A program made the translations under genes and the position numbers. A stretch of 28,835 nt of DNA from an uncultured Collinsella sp. (GTDB taxonomy: Bacteria > Actinomycetota > Coriobacteriia > Coriobacteriales > Coriobacteriaceae), in NCBI GenBank assembly GCA_900549195.1, contig URNK01000002.1, positions 1 to 28,835 of the forward strand, written 5' to 3'. Below the pieces are notes generated by a model that saw only the letters and a program-made list of their open reading frames with translations, searched no databases and had not been told where the DNA came from. This document shows, piece by piece, positions 7,217 through 14,716 of this stretch (position 1 is the stretch's first letter; each line of letters starts with the position of its first letter).

Positions 7217-9544
7217 ATGGCGGATTCTCAGATCCATGTCGCGCTGGCGGGTAACCCCAACTGCGGCAAGACCACGCTTTTCAACCTGATTACCGGCGCC
7301 AACGGCTACGTTGGCAACTGGCCCGGCGTCACGGTTGAGAAAAAGGAAGCCAAGCTCCTAAGCGACAAGAACGTTACCATTACGGACCTCCCCGGCATCT
7401 ACTCGCTTTCCCCCTACAGTCCCGAGGAACAATGCTCGCGCGATTACCTCATGAGCGGAGAGCCCGATGTCGTCGTCCAGGTGGTCGACGCCACCAACCT
7501 CGAGCGCAACCTGTACCTGGCGCTTCAGGTTATCGAGACCGGCCTGCCCGTGGTCGTTGCCCTCAACATGGCCGACTTGGTCGAGAAGAACGGTGACAAG
7601 ATCGACACGGACAAGCTCTCCAAGAAGCTCGGCTGCCCGGTTATGATGATCTCCGCTCTTAAGAACAAGGGCATCAAGGAGCTGTTCGAGCAGGTTAAGA
7701 AGTCCGCTGCTTCCAAGGGCCAGGTGCCGGAGCACAAGTTCGATTCTTCTATCGAGGACGTTCTAGACCACATCGAGAACAACCTTCCGGCGAGCGTTCC
7801 CGCCAACAAGCGCCGCTATTACGCCGTCAAGCTGTTCGAGCGCGACGCGGACGCCTGCAAACTCATCAACCTCACCAAGGAGAAGGCCGCTCGCGTGGGG
7901 GAGCTGGTCGCCCAGTGCGAGCAGGATTGCGACGACGATGCCGAGTCCATCATCACCGGCGAGCGTTACGGCGTCATCGCGCACATCATTGACGAGTGCC
8001 TCACTAAGGCTCCGGCCAAGATGAGCACCTCCGAGAAGATCGACCGCGTGGTTACCAACCGTATCCTGGGCCTGCCGATCTTTGTGGTCATCATGTTCTG
8101 TGTGTACTACATCGCCGTTTCTACCTTGGGCGGCACGGTGACCGACTTCACCAACGACCAGCTCTTCGGTACCGACGGTTGGTACGTGCTCGGTCAGGGT
8201 CGCGACGCCTACGACGCAGCTGTCGAGGCTGCGGGCGACAATGCCGACTCGGTCGACCCGGCGCAGTACGGCCCCTATGTCCCCGGCATCACCACCGTGG
8301 TGCACGACGCCCTTGTGGCAGGCGGCACCGAGGACGGTGGCCTGGTTGATTCGCTGGTCTGCGACGGTATCGTCGGCGGTCTGGGTGCCATCTTTGGCTT
8401 TGTGCCTCAGATGTTCCTGCTGTTCGTCATGCTGTCCTTCCTGGAGGACTGTGGCTACATGGCCCGTGTCGCCTTCATCATGGACCGCGTGTTCCGCCGC
8501 TTTGGCCTGTCCGGTAAGTCCTTTATTCCCATGCTCGTGTCCTCGGGCTGCGGCGTCCCCGGCGTCATGGCTACCAAGACCATCGAGAACGAGAAGGACC
8601 GCCGCATGACGGTCATGACCACCACGTTCATTCCCTGTGGCGCCAAGCTGCCGATCATCGCCCTGCTCATGGGTTCCATCATCGGCGATTCTTCCACCAC
8701 CGCCGCGTGGATCAGCCCGCTCTTCTACTTCCTGGGCGTCTTTGCCGTCATTGCTTCGGGCCTCATGCTCAAGAAGACCAAGCTCTTCGCCGGCCGCCCG
8801 ACGCCGTTCGTTATGGAGCTTCCTGCCTACCACTTCCCGGCGATCCGCTCTTGGGCGCTGCACGTGTGGGAGCGCTGCTGGGCCTTTATCAAGAAGGCCG
8901 GCACGGTCATCTTTGCCTCCACTGTCGTGGTTTGGTTCCTGTCCAACTTTGGCAGCTACAACGGCTCCTTTGGCTTCCTGCCTGCGATGGACGGCATCCC
9001 CGAGGAGTTCATGGACTACTCCGTGCTTGCCATGCTCGGCAACCTGGTCGCTTGGATCTTCGCCCCGCTCGGCTTTAGCACCTGGCAGGCCACCGCGCTG
9101 ACTGTCTCTGGCCTTGTCGCTAAGGAGAACGTTGTCGCCACCGCCGGCTCGCTGCTGTCCGTCGCCGACGCGGGCGAGACCGACCCGAGCCTGTGGACCG
9201 CGTTTGCCGGCATGTTCCCCACCATGGGTGCTTGCGTTGCCTTTGGAGCGTTCAACCTGCTGTGCGCCCCGTGCTTTGCCGCCATGGGCACCATCCGCAA
9301 CCAGATGGATTCCGGCAAGTGGACCGCGATTGCCATCGGCTACGAGTGCGCCTTCGCTTGGGTTATCGGCCTGTTCATCAACCAGTTCTACAACCTGCTT
9401 GTTCTTGGACAGTTTGGTATCTGGACGGTGGTGGCCATCGTGCTGCTGGTTGCGATGCTCTTCCAGATCTTCCGTCCCATGCCAAAGCATGCATGGACCG
9501 ACGAGGACGAGACCAACGCTGCTTCCGCTGCAGTTTCCGCTTAA
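7217..9544 (+). CDS. feoB: Ferrous iron transport protein B (FeoB)
   Basis: The 775-residue protein is the Fe2+ permease of the inner membrane. The N-terminal G domain shows G1 GNPNCGKT (12-19), the FeoB-typical NWPGVTVEKKE (34-44), G3 DLPG (57-60), G4 NMAD (117-120) and a G5-like SALK. A helical regulatory segment follows. The membrane part carries both Gate regions, including GFVPQMFLLFVMLSFLEDCGYMARVAFIMDR and the Cys-containing SSGCGVPGVMATKTIENEKDRR and FIPCGAKLPI. An extended loop of roughly 80 residues after the first helix (about 300-385) is longer than in E. coli FeoB. The ATG follows GGAAGAAGG. It is followed by a terminator. Confidence 0.97.
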   Translation: MADSQIHVALAGNPNCGKTTLFNLITGANGYVGNWPGVTVEKKEAKLLSDKNVTITDLPGIYSLSPYSPEEQCSRDYLMSGEPDVVVQVVDATNLERNLYLALQVIETGLPVVVALNMADLVEKNGDKIDTDKLSKKLGCPVMMISALKNKGIKELFEQVKKSAASKGQVPEHKFDSSIEDVLDHIENNLPASVPANKRRYYAVKLFERDADACKLINLTKEKAARVGELVAQCEQDCDDDAESIITGERYGVIAHIIDECLTKAPAKMSTSEKIDRVVTNRILGLPIFVVIMFCVYYIAVSTLGGTVTDFTNDQLFGTDGWYVLGQGRDAYDAAVEAAGDNADSVDPAQYGPYVPGITTVVHDALVAGGTEDGGLVDSLVCDGIVGGLGAIFGFVPQMFLLFVMLSFLEDCGYMARVAFIMDRVFRRFGLSGKSFIPMLVSSGCGVPGVMATKTIENEKDRRMTVMTTTFIPCGAKLPIIALLMGSIIGDSSTTAAWISPLFYFLGVFAVIASGLMLKKTKLFAGRPTPFVMELPAYHFPAIRSWALHVWERCWAFIKKAGTVIFASTVVVWFLSNFGSYNGSFGFLPAMDGIPEEFMDYSVLAMLGNLVAWIFAPLGFSTWQATALTVSGLVAKENVVATAGSLLSVADAGETDPSLWTAFAGMFPTMGACVAFGAFNLLCAPCFAAMGTIRNQMDSGKWTAIAIGYECAFAWVIGLFINQFYNLLVLGQFGIWTVVAIVLLVAMLFQIFRPMPKHAWTDEDETNAASAAVSA

Positions 9545-9573
9545 GTCCGAATAAGGATTAACCCCTTTCCACG

Positions 9574-9606
9574 AGCCCGGGTGTCCCAGCGACACTCGGG
9601 CTTTTT
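9574..9606 (+). terminator. Intrinsic terminator after feoB
   Basis: AGCCCGGGTGTC (9574-9585) pairs with GACACTCGGGCT (9591-9602), one G-U pair, 5-nt loop, then a T-run. It separates feoB from the Cys-rich gene. Confidence 0.92.
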
Positions 9607-9719
9607 GGTGGGGGAGATGTGGCGTTTCCGCAGATAAAACCGACCAAAATTAACCTGTCCCTTTTTGATAGGTGGAGAATGGGGTAAAGTAAGTGGTGGT
9701 TAACTAGAGGAGGCTTGCT

Positions 9720-9920
9720 ATGGCACCTATCGATATTGTTGTACTGGCCGTTATCGGTATTGCGTTTGTCGCCGTGTGCGTGCGCATCTACCGCAAGGGC
9801 ACCTGCGCCGACTGCGCTCAGGGTGGCGTTTGCACGGGGCATTGTTCTAACAAAAAGACTTGTGCCGCGCTTAAGGGCGTAGACAAAATCGCCGAAGACT
9901 TGGGTCGCGGTATCAAATAA
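9720..9920 (+). CDS. FeoB-associated Cys-rich membrane protein
   Basis: The 66-residue protein has one N-terminal membrane helix (about residues 4-23, IDIVVLAVIGIAFVAVCVRI), a short basic stretch, then a cysteine cluster, CADCAQGGVCTGHCSNKKTC, with five cysteines in 20 residues. This pattern and the position after feoB match the family named FeoB-associated Cys-rich membrane proteins, whose function is not established; metal binding at the membrane face is inferred. The ATG follows GAGGAGG. GTGGTTAACT (9696-9705) upstream repeats the core of the feoA operator candidate, which suggests shared iron control despite the intervening terminator. Confidence 0.85.
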   Translation: MAPIDIVVLAVIGIAFVAVCVRIYRKGTCADCAQGGVCTGHCSNKKTCAALKGVDKIAEDLGRGIK

Positions 9921-9933
9921 GGTCCGGACATCC

Positions 9934-9970
9934 AAGCGCTCCGCGGGCATCCGTTCGCGGGGCGCTTTGT
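9934..9970 (+). terminator. Terminator candidate after the Cys-rich gene
   Basis: AAGCGCTCCGCG (9934-9945) pairs with CGCGGGGCGCTT (9956-9967) with one G-U pair and a 10-nt loop; TTTGT follows. The T-tract is short. Confidence 0.7.
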
Positions 9971-10023
9971 GCATTTGAGGGAGAGCACGGCGAGTCGAAG
10001 AGTATTTTTGGGGTATCGTTAAC

Positions 10024-10053
10024 TGGACTATTAATTGGCAACTTATCTATAAC
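10024..10053 (+). promoter_or_regulatory. Predicted promoter of the LacI-family regulator
   Basis: TGGACT (10024-10029) and TATAAC (10048-10053) are 18 bp apart, directly upstream of the gene. Neither box is perfect and no operator of the GTGAACGTTCAC type is present, so the gene does not look autoregulated through that site. Confidence 0.4.
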
Positions 10054-10064
10054 GGAGTAACCGC

Positions 10065-11144
10065 ATGAGCGCTCGCGTAACCATGAAGGACATAGCCGCC
10101 GAGCTTGGCGTTTCCATCAATACCGTGCACAAGGCCCTGACGGGAAAGGCCGGCGTGAGCGAATCCGTGCGCGCCAAGGTGAACACTAAGGCCGAGGCCA
10201 TGGGCTATCACCGCAACACAAGTGCCTCAAGCCTGCGCCGCAAGGATATCAATCTGGTGTTTTGCCTGCCCCGCGCATCGCGCGAGGGAGCGTACTTTTT
10301 CCGTTACCTGTGGGAAGGCTGCAATCGCTTTGAACAGGAGGTCATCGACCGGGGCATTACGGTTGAGCGCGTTGAATTTGGCGTGGGCGGCTACGCTGAT
10401 GCACTCGAGCAAATCGACGAGCGTCTGCAGGTGGGCGAGAAGATTGATGGCTTGCTTGCCTATGCGCCGGGCGACGATCGTGCGACTGAGCTTTTGGGGC
10501 AGATCGCCGAGGCGGGCGTGACGATTGAGCTTGTCGACGGCGACCGTCCGCATTTGAATCGTTTGGGTGCGAGCTTGGCCGATTATTCGACGGCAGGCAG
10601 CCTTATGGCCGAGCAGGCGGCAAACCTGGTCCATGCTTCTGGGGCCGACGCCCGCGTGCTCCTTTTGACAGGCGACCCATATACCGATTCGCACTATCTA
10701 ACCGCCCGCGCCTTCCACAATTACCTGCGCGAACGTGATATTCCATGGCAGGTTGAGGATCTTGCAGGTGCCCATGCGCAAGTCAAACAACTCGAGCATG
10801 AGCTCGAAAAGCGCTTGAGTGCGCCGGACGCCCCCGAACTTATCTGTAGCGTTTTTGCCGTTGGTTCCGAAGTGGTTGCCGACGCGCTCGTCTCGACCGG
10901 CAAGGCCGGTCAGGTCATGGTGATCGGCAACGACCTGTTTCCCGAAAGTGCTCTGGCCTTGCGCCGCGGTATCTTTACCAATATTGTCTATAAGGACCCG
11001 ACGAGCCTGGCGTATCGCGGCGCTAAGACGCTGGGCGATTATCTGCTGTGGGGAAGGACCCCGACGGTGCCCGTCCAGAAGGGCGCCGTCGAGATGGTAT
11101 TTGCCAGCAATGTCGATCGCTACTGCGAACTTGCGGGTATTTAG
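10065..11144 (+). CDS. LacI-family transcriptional regulator, likely of the galacturonate locus
   Basis: The 359-residue protein has a LacI helix-turn-helix at residues 6-25 (TMKDIAAELGVSINTVHKAL), the GKAGVSESVRAKV segment and a hinge around residues 50-58, followed by a periplasmic-binding-protein-like effector domain (about 62-345). The effector domain resembles the subgroup that binds sugars directly rather than one using a phosphorylated cofactor. The start has a GGAG site eight bases upstream. It precedes the uxaCBA operon in the same direction, separated by a terminator. The repeated palindrome GTGAACGTTCAC at the pectin promoters is a typical LacI-family operator, so this protein is the best candidate to bind it. 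That link is inference from position. Confidence 0.92.
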   Translation: MSARVTMKDIAAELGVSINTVHKALTGKAGVSESVRAKVNTKAEAMGYHRNTSASSLRRKDINLVFCLPRASREGAYFFRYLWEGCNRFEQEVIDRGITVERVEFGVGGYADALEQIDERLQVGEKIDGLLAYAPGDDRATELLGQIAEAGVTIELVDGDRPHLNRLGASLADYSTAGSLMAEQAANLVHASGADARVLLLTGDPYTDSHYLTARAFHNYLRERDIPWQVEDLAGAHAQVKQLEHELEKRLSAPDAPELICSVFAVGSEVVADALVSTGKAGQVMVIGNDLFPESALALRRGIFTNIVYKDPTSLAYRGAKTLGDYLLWGRTPTVPVQKGAVEMVFASNVDRYCELAGI

Positions 11145-11176
11145 CCGATTGAGCAGGTACCCCCTCTTGCGACGTG

Positions 11177-11361
11177 CATTTTTGGGAGTATTCAGCATTG
11201 GCATGCCCTGAATGAGGTGCAGAACGACTGTTTTAAGTGCCCCCGATGGCGTAATTTGCCATCGGGGGCACTTTTTATGCCGATCGGGCGCTATCTGCGT
11301 TCCAAATAGGACGCTGAGGATGGCACACGGCGCGCTCCAATGCTGAATACTCCCAAAAATG
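11177..11361. repeat. Element bounded by a perfect 25-bp inverted repeat
   Basis: Bases 11177-11201 and 11337-11361 are perfect inverted copies of 25 bp (inner part GGGAGTATTCAGCATTGG). Weaker similarity extends outward (CGACGTG against CGATGTA), giving about 32 bp per arm. Between the arms lies a strong terminator hairpin and no coding sequence. The layout resembles a miniature inverted-repeat element carrying a terminator. An alternative is a very long-range hairpin with a regulatory role. It occupies much of the 460-base gap before uxaC. Confidence 0.7.
11235..11276 (+). terminator. Strong terminator inside the inverted-repeat element
   Basis: AAGTGCCCCCGATGGC (11235-11250) pairs perfectly over 16 bp with 11258-11273 across a 7-nt loop, followed by TTTTT. 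The A-residues before the stem give a shorter T-run on the opposite strand, so termination may work in both directions. Confidence 0.92.
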
Positions 11362-11457
11362 TACATCGGGACATGACCCACCTGAGCAAAAGCTCTCAAG
11401 TTCGGTGTTCGGGGACGCCAAACAGTCCGCAATACATGCAAGTCACATCTCCAGCAA

Positions 11458-11485
11458 CCGTTGAACGGGCAAAATCTACCGTTCA
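11458..11485. promoter_or_regulatory. 21-bp-spaced CCGTT direct-repeat element (uxaC copy)
   Basis: CCGTTGAACGG (11458-11468) is an 11-bp palindrome. CCGTTCA recurs at 11479-11485, exactly 21 bp later, with AAAA between. The centre is about 72 bp upstream of the predicted uxaC start. Same architecture as at ebgA, the transporter and GH105. Confidence 0.6.
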
Positions 11486-11498
11486 CCCCGTGGTGGTT

Positions 11499-11514
11499 AG
11501 GTGAACGTTCACCT
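11499..11514. promoter_or_regulatory. uxaC operator 1
   Basis: AGGTGAACGTTCACCT is a perfect 16-bp palindrome with a central CG, the cleanest copy of the pectin-locus operator. Its right half holds the -35 hexamer TTCACC. Confidence 0.8.
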
Positions 11515-11537
11515 TTTGAGGTGCAATGGATTAGTAT
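11508..11537 (+). promoter_or_regulatory. Predicted uxaCBA promoter
   Basis: TTCACC (11508-11513) and TAGTAT (11532-11537) are 18 bp apart. The -35 box is part of operator 1 and operator 2 starts two bases after the -10 box, so repression would be direct. Boxes are moderate matches, as expected for a promoter that may need an activator. Confidence 0.55.
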
Positions 11538-11538
11538 A

Positions 11539-11550
11539 GTGAACGTTCAC
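11539..11550. promoter_or_regulatory. uxaC operator 2
   Basis: GTGAACGTTCAC is a perfect 12-bp palindrome centred 38 bp downstream of operator 1 and lying on the predicted transcription start. Confidence 0.8.
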
Positions 11551-11604
11551 CTAAAGGATAACGAGCGCGCCGTGCGCCCGCCTTGCCAGCAAAGGGGCTG
11601 TTTG

Positions 11605-13032
11605 ATGAAAAACTTTATGGACGATCAGGATTTCCTGCTGAGCACCAAGACCGGCGAGGAGCTGTTCCACAACTTTGCCGAGGGCATGCCCATCGTCGAC
11701 TATCACTGCCACATTTCTCCTAAGGAGATTTGGGAGGACAAGCGTTTCGAGAACATCACCGAGGTTTGGCTGGGCGGCGACCACTACAAGTGGCGCCTGA
11801 TGCGTGCCAACGGCGTCGACGAGCGCTTTATCACTGGCGACGCCCCTGCTCGCGAGAAGTTCCAAAAGTGGGCCGAGACCCTGGGTCGCTGCGTCGGCAA
11901 CCCCGTCTTTGAGTGGAGCCACCTGGAGCTTAAGCGCTACTTTGGCTACGAGGGCGTCCTCAACGGCAAGACTGCCCAGGAGGTCTGGGACCTTGCCAAC
12001 GCCAAGCTCGCTGAGGCTAGCTTTACCTGCCGCAACCTGATCAAGCAGTCCAACGTCCGCATGATCTGCACTACCGACGACCCCGCCGACAGCTTTGAGT
12101 GGCACAAGAAGATTGCCGCCGACGACAGCTTTGACGTTCAGGTCGTTCCCGCCATGCGCCCCGATGCCGCTTTGCGCATCGAGCGCGGCCAGGAGTTTGC
12201 CGACTACTGCAAGCACCTTTCCGAGGTTGCCGGCGTTGAGGTCAGCGACTTTGAGGGCATGAAGGCTGCCATTTCCAAGCGCTACGACGTTGCTCACGAG
12301 CTGGGCTGCCGCGCCTCCGACCACGCACTCGACTACGTTATGTACGTCCCGGCTACCGCCGACGAGATCGAGGCTATCTTTGCCAAGGGTCTGGCTGCCG
12401 AGCCGCTTACCGAGGAAGAGGTCCTCAAGTACAAGACTGCCTTTATGCAGTTCGTTGCCGGTGAGTATGTCCGTCTGGGCTGGGCCATGCAGCTGCACTT
12501 TGGCTGCAAGCGCGACAACAACCGCGCCATGTTCGCCAAGCTCGGTCCCGACACCGGCTACGACTGCATCTCCAACTACACGCCGTCCGACCAGCTCGCC
12601 GATTTCCTCAACTCCATCCAGGAGACCTGCGGCCTGCCCAAGACCATCCTGTACAGCCTGAACCCCATCGATAACACCATGATCGATACCGTCATGGGTT
12701 GCTTCCAGGAGGCTCCGACTGCCGGTAAGATCCAGAACGGCTCCGCCTGGTGGTTCAACGACAACGAGGTCGGCATGCGCGAGCAGCTTACGGCTCTGGC
12801 TAACGAGGGCGTGTTGGGCAACTTTGTGGGCATGCTTACCGATTCCCGCTCCTTCCTGTCCTATCCGCGCCACGAGTACTTCCGTCGCGTGCTGTGCAGC
12901 GTGATCGGCGAGTGGGTCGAGCAGGGCAAGTACCCGGCCGACATGGAGCTGCTGGGCAGTATCGTGCGCGACATCAGCTACAACAATGCGGTCCGCTACT
13001 TTGGCTTTGACCTGGACACCGTCGAGGCCTAA
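11605..13032 (+). CDS. uxaC: Glucuronate/galacturonate isomerase (UxaC)
   Basis: The 475-residue cytoplasmic enzyme converts D-galacturonate to D-tagaturonate (and glucuronate to fructuronate), the first step of the isomerase pathway. It follows E. coli UxaC along its length: FDYHCH-type metal motif as VDYHCHISPKEI (H34 and H36), GGDHYKWRLMRANGV, TTDDPADS, KTILYSLNPIDN, GSAWWFND, and VGMLTDSRSFLSYPRHEYFRR. The start at 11605 follows AAAGGGG. The frame is open back to 11461, but that stretch contains both operators and the promoter, so upstream starts are rejected. It leads uxaC-uxaB-uxaA. Confidence 0.97.
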   Translation: MKNFMDDQDFLLSTKTGEELFHNFAEGMPIVDYHCHISPKEIWEDKRFENITEVWLGGDHYKWRLMRANGVDERFITGDAPAREKFQKWAETLGRCVGNPVFEWSHLELKRYFGYEGVLNGKTAQEVWDLANAKLAEASFTCRNLIKQSNVRMICTTDDPADSFEWHKKIAADDSFDVQVVPAMRPDAALRIERGQEFADYCKHLSEVAGVEVSDFEGMKAAISKRYDVAHELGCRASDHALDYVMYVPATADEIEAIFAKGLAAEPLTEEEVLKYKTAFMQFVAGEYVRLGWAMQLHFGCKRDNNRAMFAKLGPDTGYDCISNYTPSDQLADFLNSIQETCGLPKTILYSLNPIDNTMIDTVMGCFQEAPTAGKIQNGSAWWFNDNEVGMREQLTALANEGVLGNFVGMLTDSRSFLSYPRHEYFRRVLCSVIGEWVEQGKYPADMELLGSIVRDISYNNAVRYFGFDLDTVEA

Positions 13033-13126
13033 GCCCGCATCGAATCACATCGAACCCTGGGCGCCGTTGCCACACGCGGAGCCCCGTTTTGCTTGCACGC
13101 TAACAGACATCTAAGGAGAAACATAG

Positions 13127-14641
13127 ATGGAGAACATCAGCTACGATGCGCTCGAGAAGATCGGCTACAAGGGCTATTTGCTGCCCAAGGATGCTCCCGA
13201 GAAGGTTCTGCAGTTTGGCGAGGGCAATTTCCTGCGCGCCTTCGTCGACCGCTTCTTTGACATGGGCAACGAGGCCACCGGCTGGAACGGCAAGGTCGTC
13301 ATGGTGCAGCCCATCAGCGGTGCCTTTGGCTTTGCCGACGGCATCAATGCCCAGGACGACCTGTACACCGTGTTGGTGCGCGGCAAGGAGAACGGCAACA
13401 CGGTTGACGAGTCCCGCGTGATCAGCGCCTGCAGCCGCTGCCTGAACCCGTATCGTGAGGACGACTACCGCGCCATGATGGAGGTCGCCGTCTCCGACGA
13501 CCTAGAGATCATCGTCTCCAACACCACCGAGGCCGGTATCGCCTATGACCCGTCCTGCAAGGCCGACGACATGCCACCTGCGAGCTTCCCCGCCAAGCTT
13601 GCTCAGGTCCTTCACGCCCGCTGGGCCGCCGGCAAGCCGGGCGTCATTGTGCTCGCCTGCGAGCTCATCGATCACAACGGCGAGGAGCTGCTGCGCATCA
13701 TGAACCAGTACGTGAGCGACTGGGGCTGGGAGGACGAGTTTGCGCAGTGGATGGCCAACGACTGCACCGTCTGCACCACGCTCGTCGACACCATCGTGCC
13801 GGGCCGTATCCGCGACGCATCCGAGGCCGCCGCGGTGGCTGAGCGTCTGGGCTACGAGGATCCCTTCCTGGCCGTGCGCGAGCCCTTCCAGATGTGGGGC
13901 ATCCAGGGCGATGAGTCGCTTGCCGAGAAGCTCCCCTTCGTGAAGGCCGGCCTGCCGGGCGTCTTTGTGACCCCCGATGTCACCCCGTACAAGAAGCGCA
14001 AGGTCCGCATCCTCAACGGCGCCCACACTGCCTTTGTTCCGGGCTCCTGGGTTGCCGGCTTTGACATCGTGCGCGATTGCATGCACGACGAGACCGTCCG
14101 CGGCTTCATGAACACCATGCTCTACCACGAGGTCATCCCGACGCTTGCCGCCGATTTGGATGTCGAAGACTGCAAGGCCTTTGCCGCCGCCGTCGAGAAC
14201 CGATTCGACAACCCGTTTATCGATCACGCGCTGCTCTCCATTTGCCTCAACTCCACGGCCAAGTGGCGCGCTCGCGACCTGCCCACGCTCAAGGACTATG
14301 TTGCCGAGACCGGCAGCCTGCCCAAGTGCCTGGCCACGAGCCTAGCTACGCTCATCGCCTTCTACACGCAGGAGCTTGTGTCCCGCGAGGGCGATGGCCT
14401 GCACCTGCGCCGTGCCGACGGCACCGAGTACACCGCTCAGGACGACGCCTTCGTGCTCGACTTCTACGCCGCCCACGCCGGTGCAGACGATGCCGAGCTG
14501 GTGCACGACGTGCTCACCAATGAGCAGATGTGGGGCGAGGACCTTACGCAGATCGCCGGCCTTGAGGAATTTGTCGTCAACGCGCTCACCGTCGTGCGCG
14601 CCGAGGGCGTCAAGCAGGCCTTCGCCAACGCCCAGGCGTAA
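13127..14641 (+). CDS. uxaB: Tagaturonate reductase / altronate oxidoreductase (UxaB)
   Basis: The 504-residue protein belongs to the long-chain mannitol dehydrogenase family and reduces tagaturonate to altronate with NADH. VLQFGEGNFLRAFVDRFFD near residue 27 is the nucleotide-binding start typical of UxaB; SNTTEAGI and CELIDHNGEELLRI follow. The family's catalytic Lys-Asn-His set is visible as K292, N297 and H300 in KVRILNGAH. The match to E. coli UxaB (483 residues) is better than to mannonate oxidoreductase UxuB, consistent with galacturonate as substrate. AAGGAG lies 8 bases before the ATG. It sits 94 bp after uxaC with no terminator between. Confidence 0.95.
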   Translation: MENISYDALEKIGYKGYLLPKDAPEKVLQFGEGNFLRAFVDRFFDMGNEATGWNGKVVMVQPISGAFGFADGINAQDDLYTVLVRGKENGNTVDESRVISACSRCLNPYREDDYRAMMEVAVSDDLEIIVSNTTEAGIAYDPSCKADDMPPASFPAKLAQVLHARWAAGKPGVIVLACELIDHNGEELLRIMNQYVSDWGWEDEFAQWMANDCTVCTTLVDTIVPGRIRDASEAAAVAERLGYEDPFLAVREPFQMWGIQGDESLAEKLPFVKAGLPGVFVTPDVTPYKKRKVRILNGAHTAFVPGSWVAGFDIVRDCMHDETVRGFMNTMLYHEVIPTLAADLDVEDCKAFAAAVENRFDNPFIDHALLSICLNSTAKWRARDLPTLKDYVAETGSLPKCLATSLATLIAFYTQELVSREGDGLHLRRADGTEYTAQDDAFVLDFYAAHAGADDAELVHDVLTNEQMWGEDLTQIAGLEEFVVNALTVVRAEGVKQAFANAQA

Positions 14642-14716
14642 ATTCCCGATGCGGGCGCCAGACGGCTTGCCCGCGCCTCGACTTCTGCTCAACCTGTAGG
14701 GTTAGGACCATTTGTA

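Noticed and set aside
7763..9595. A 610-codon open frame on the minus strand opposite feoB
   Set aside because: Low-complexity shadow of feoB codon bias, covering the feoB terminator; no family features.
11461..11604. A 48-residue N-terminal extension of UxaC
   Set aside because: This stretch holds the promoter and both operators, and UxaC homologues start at the position after AAAGGGG (11605).
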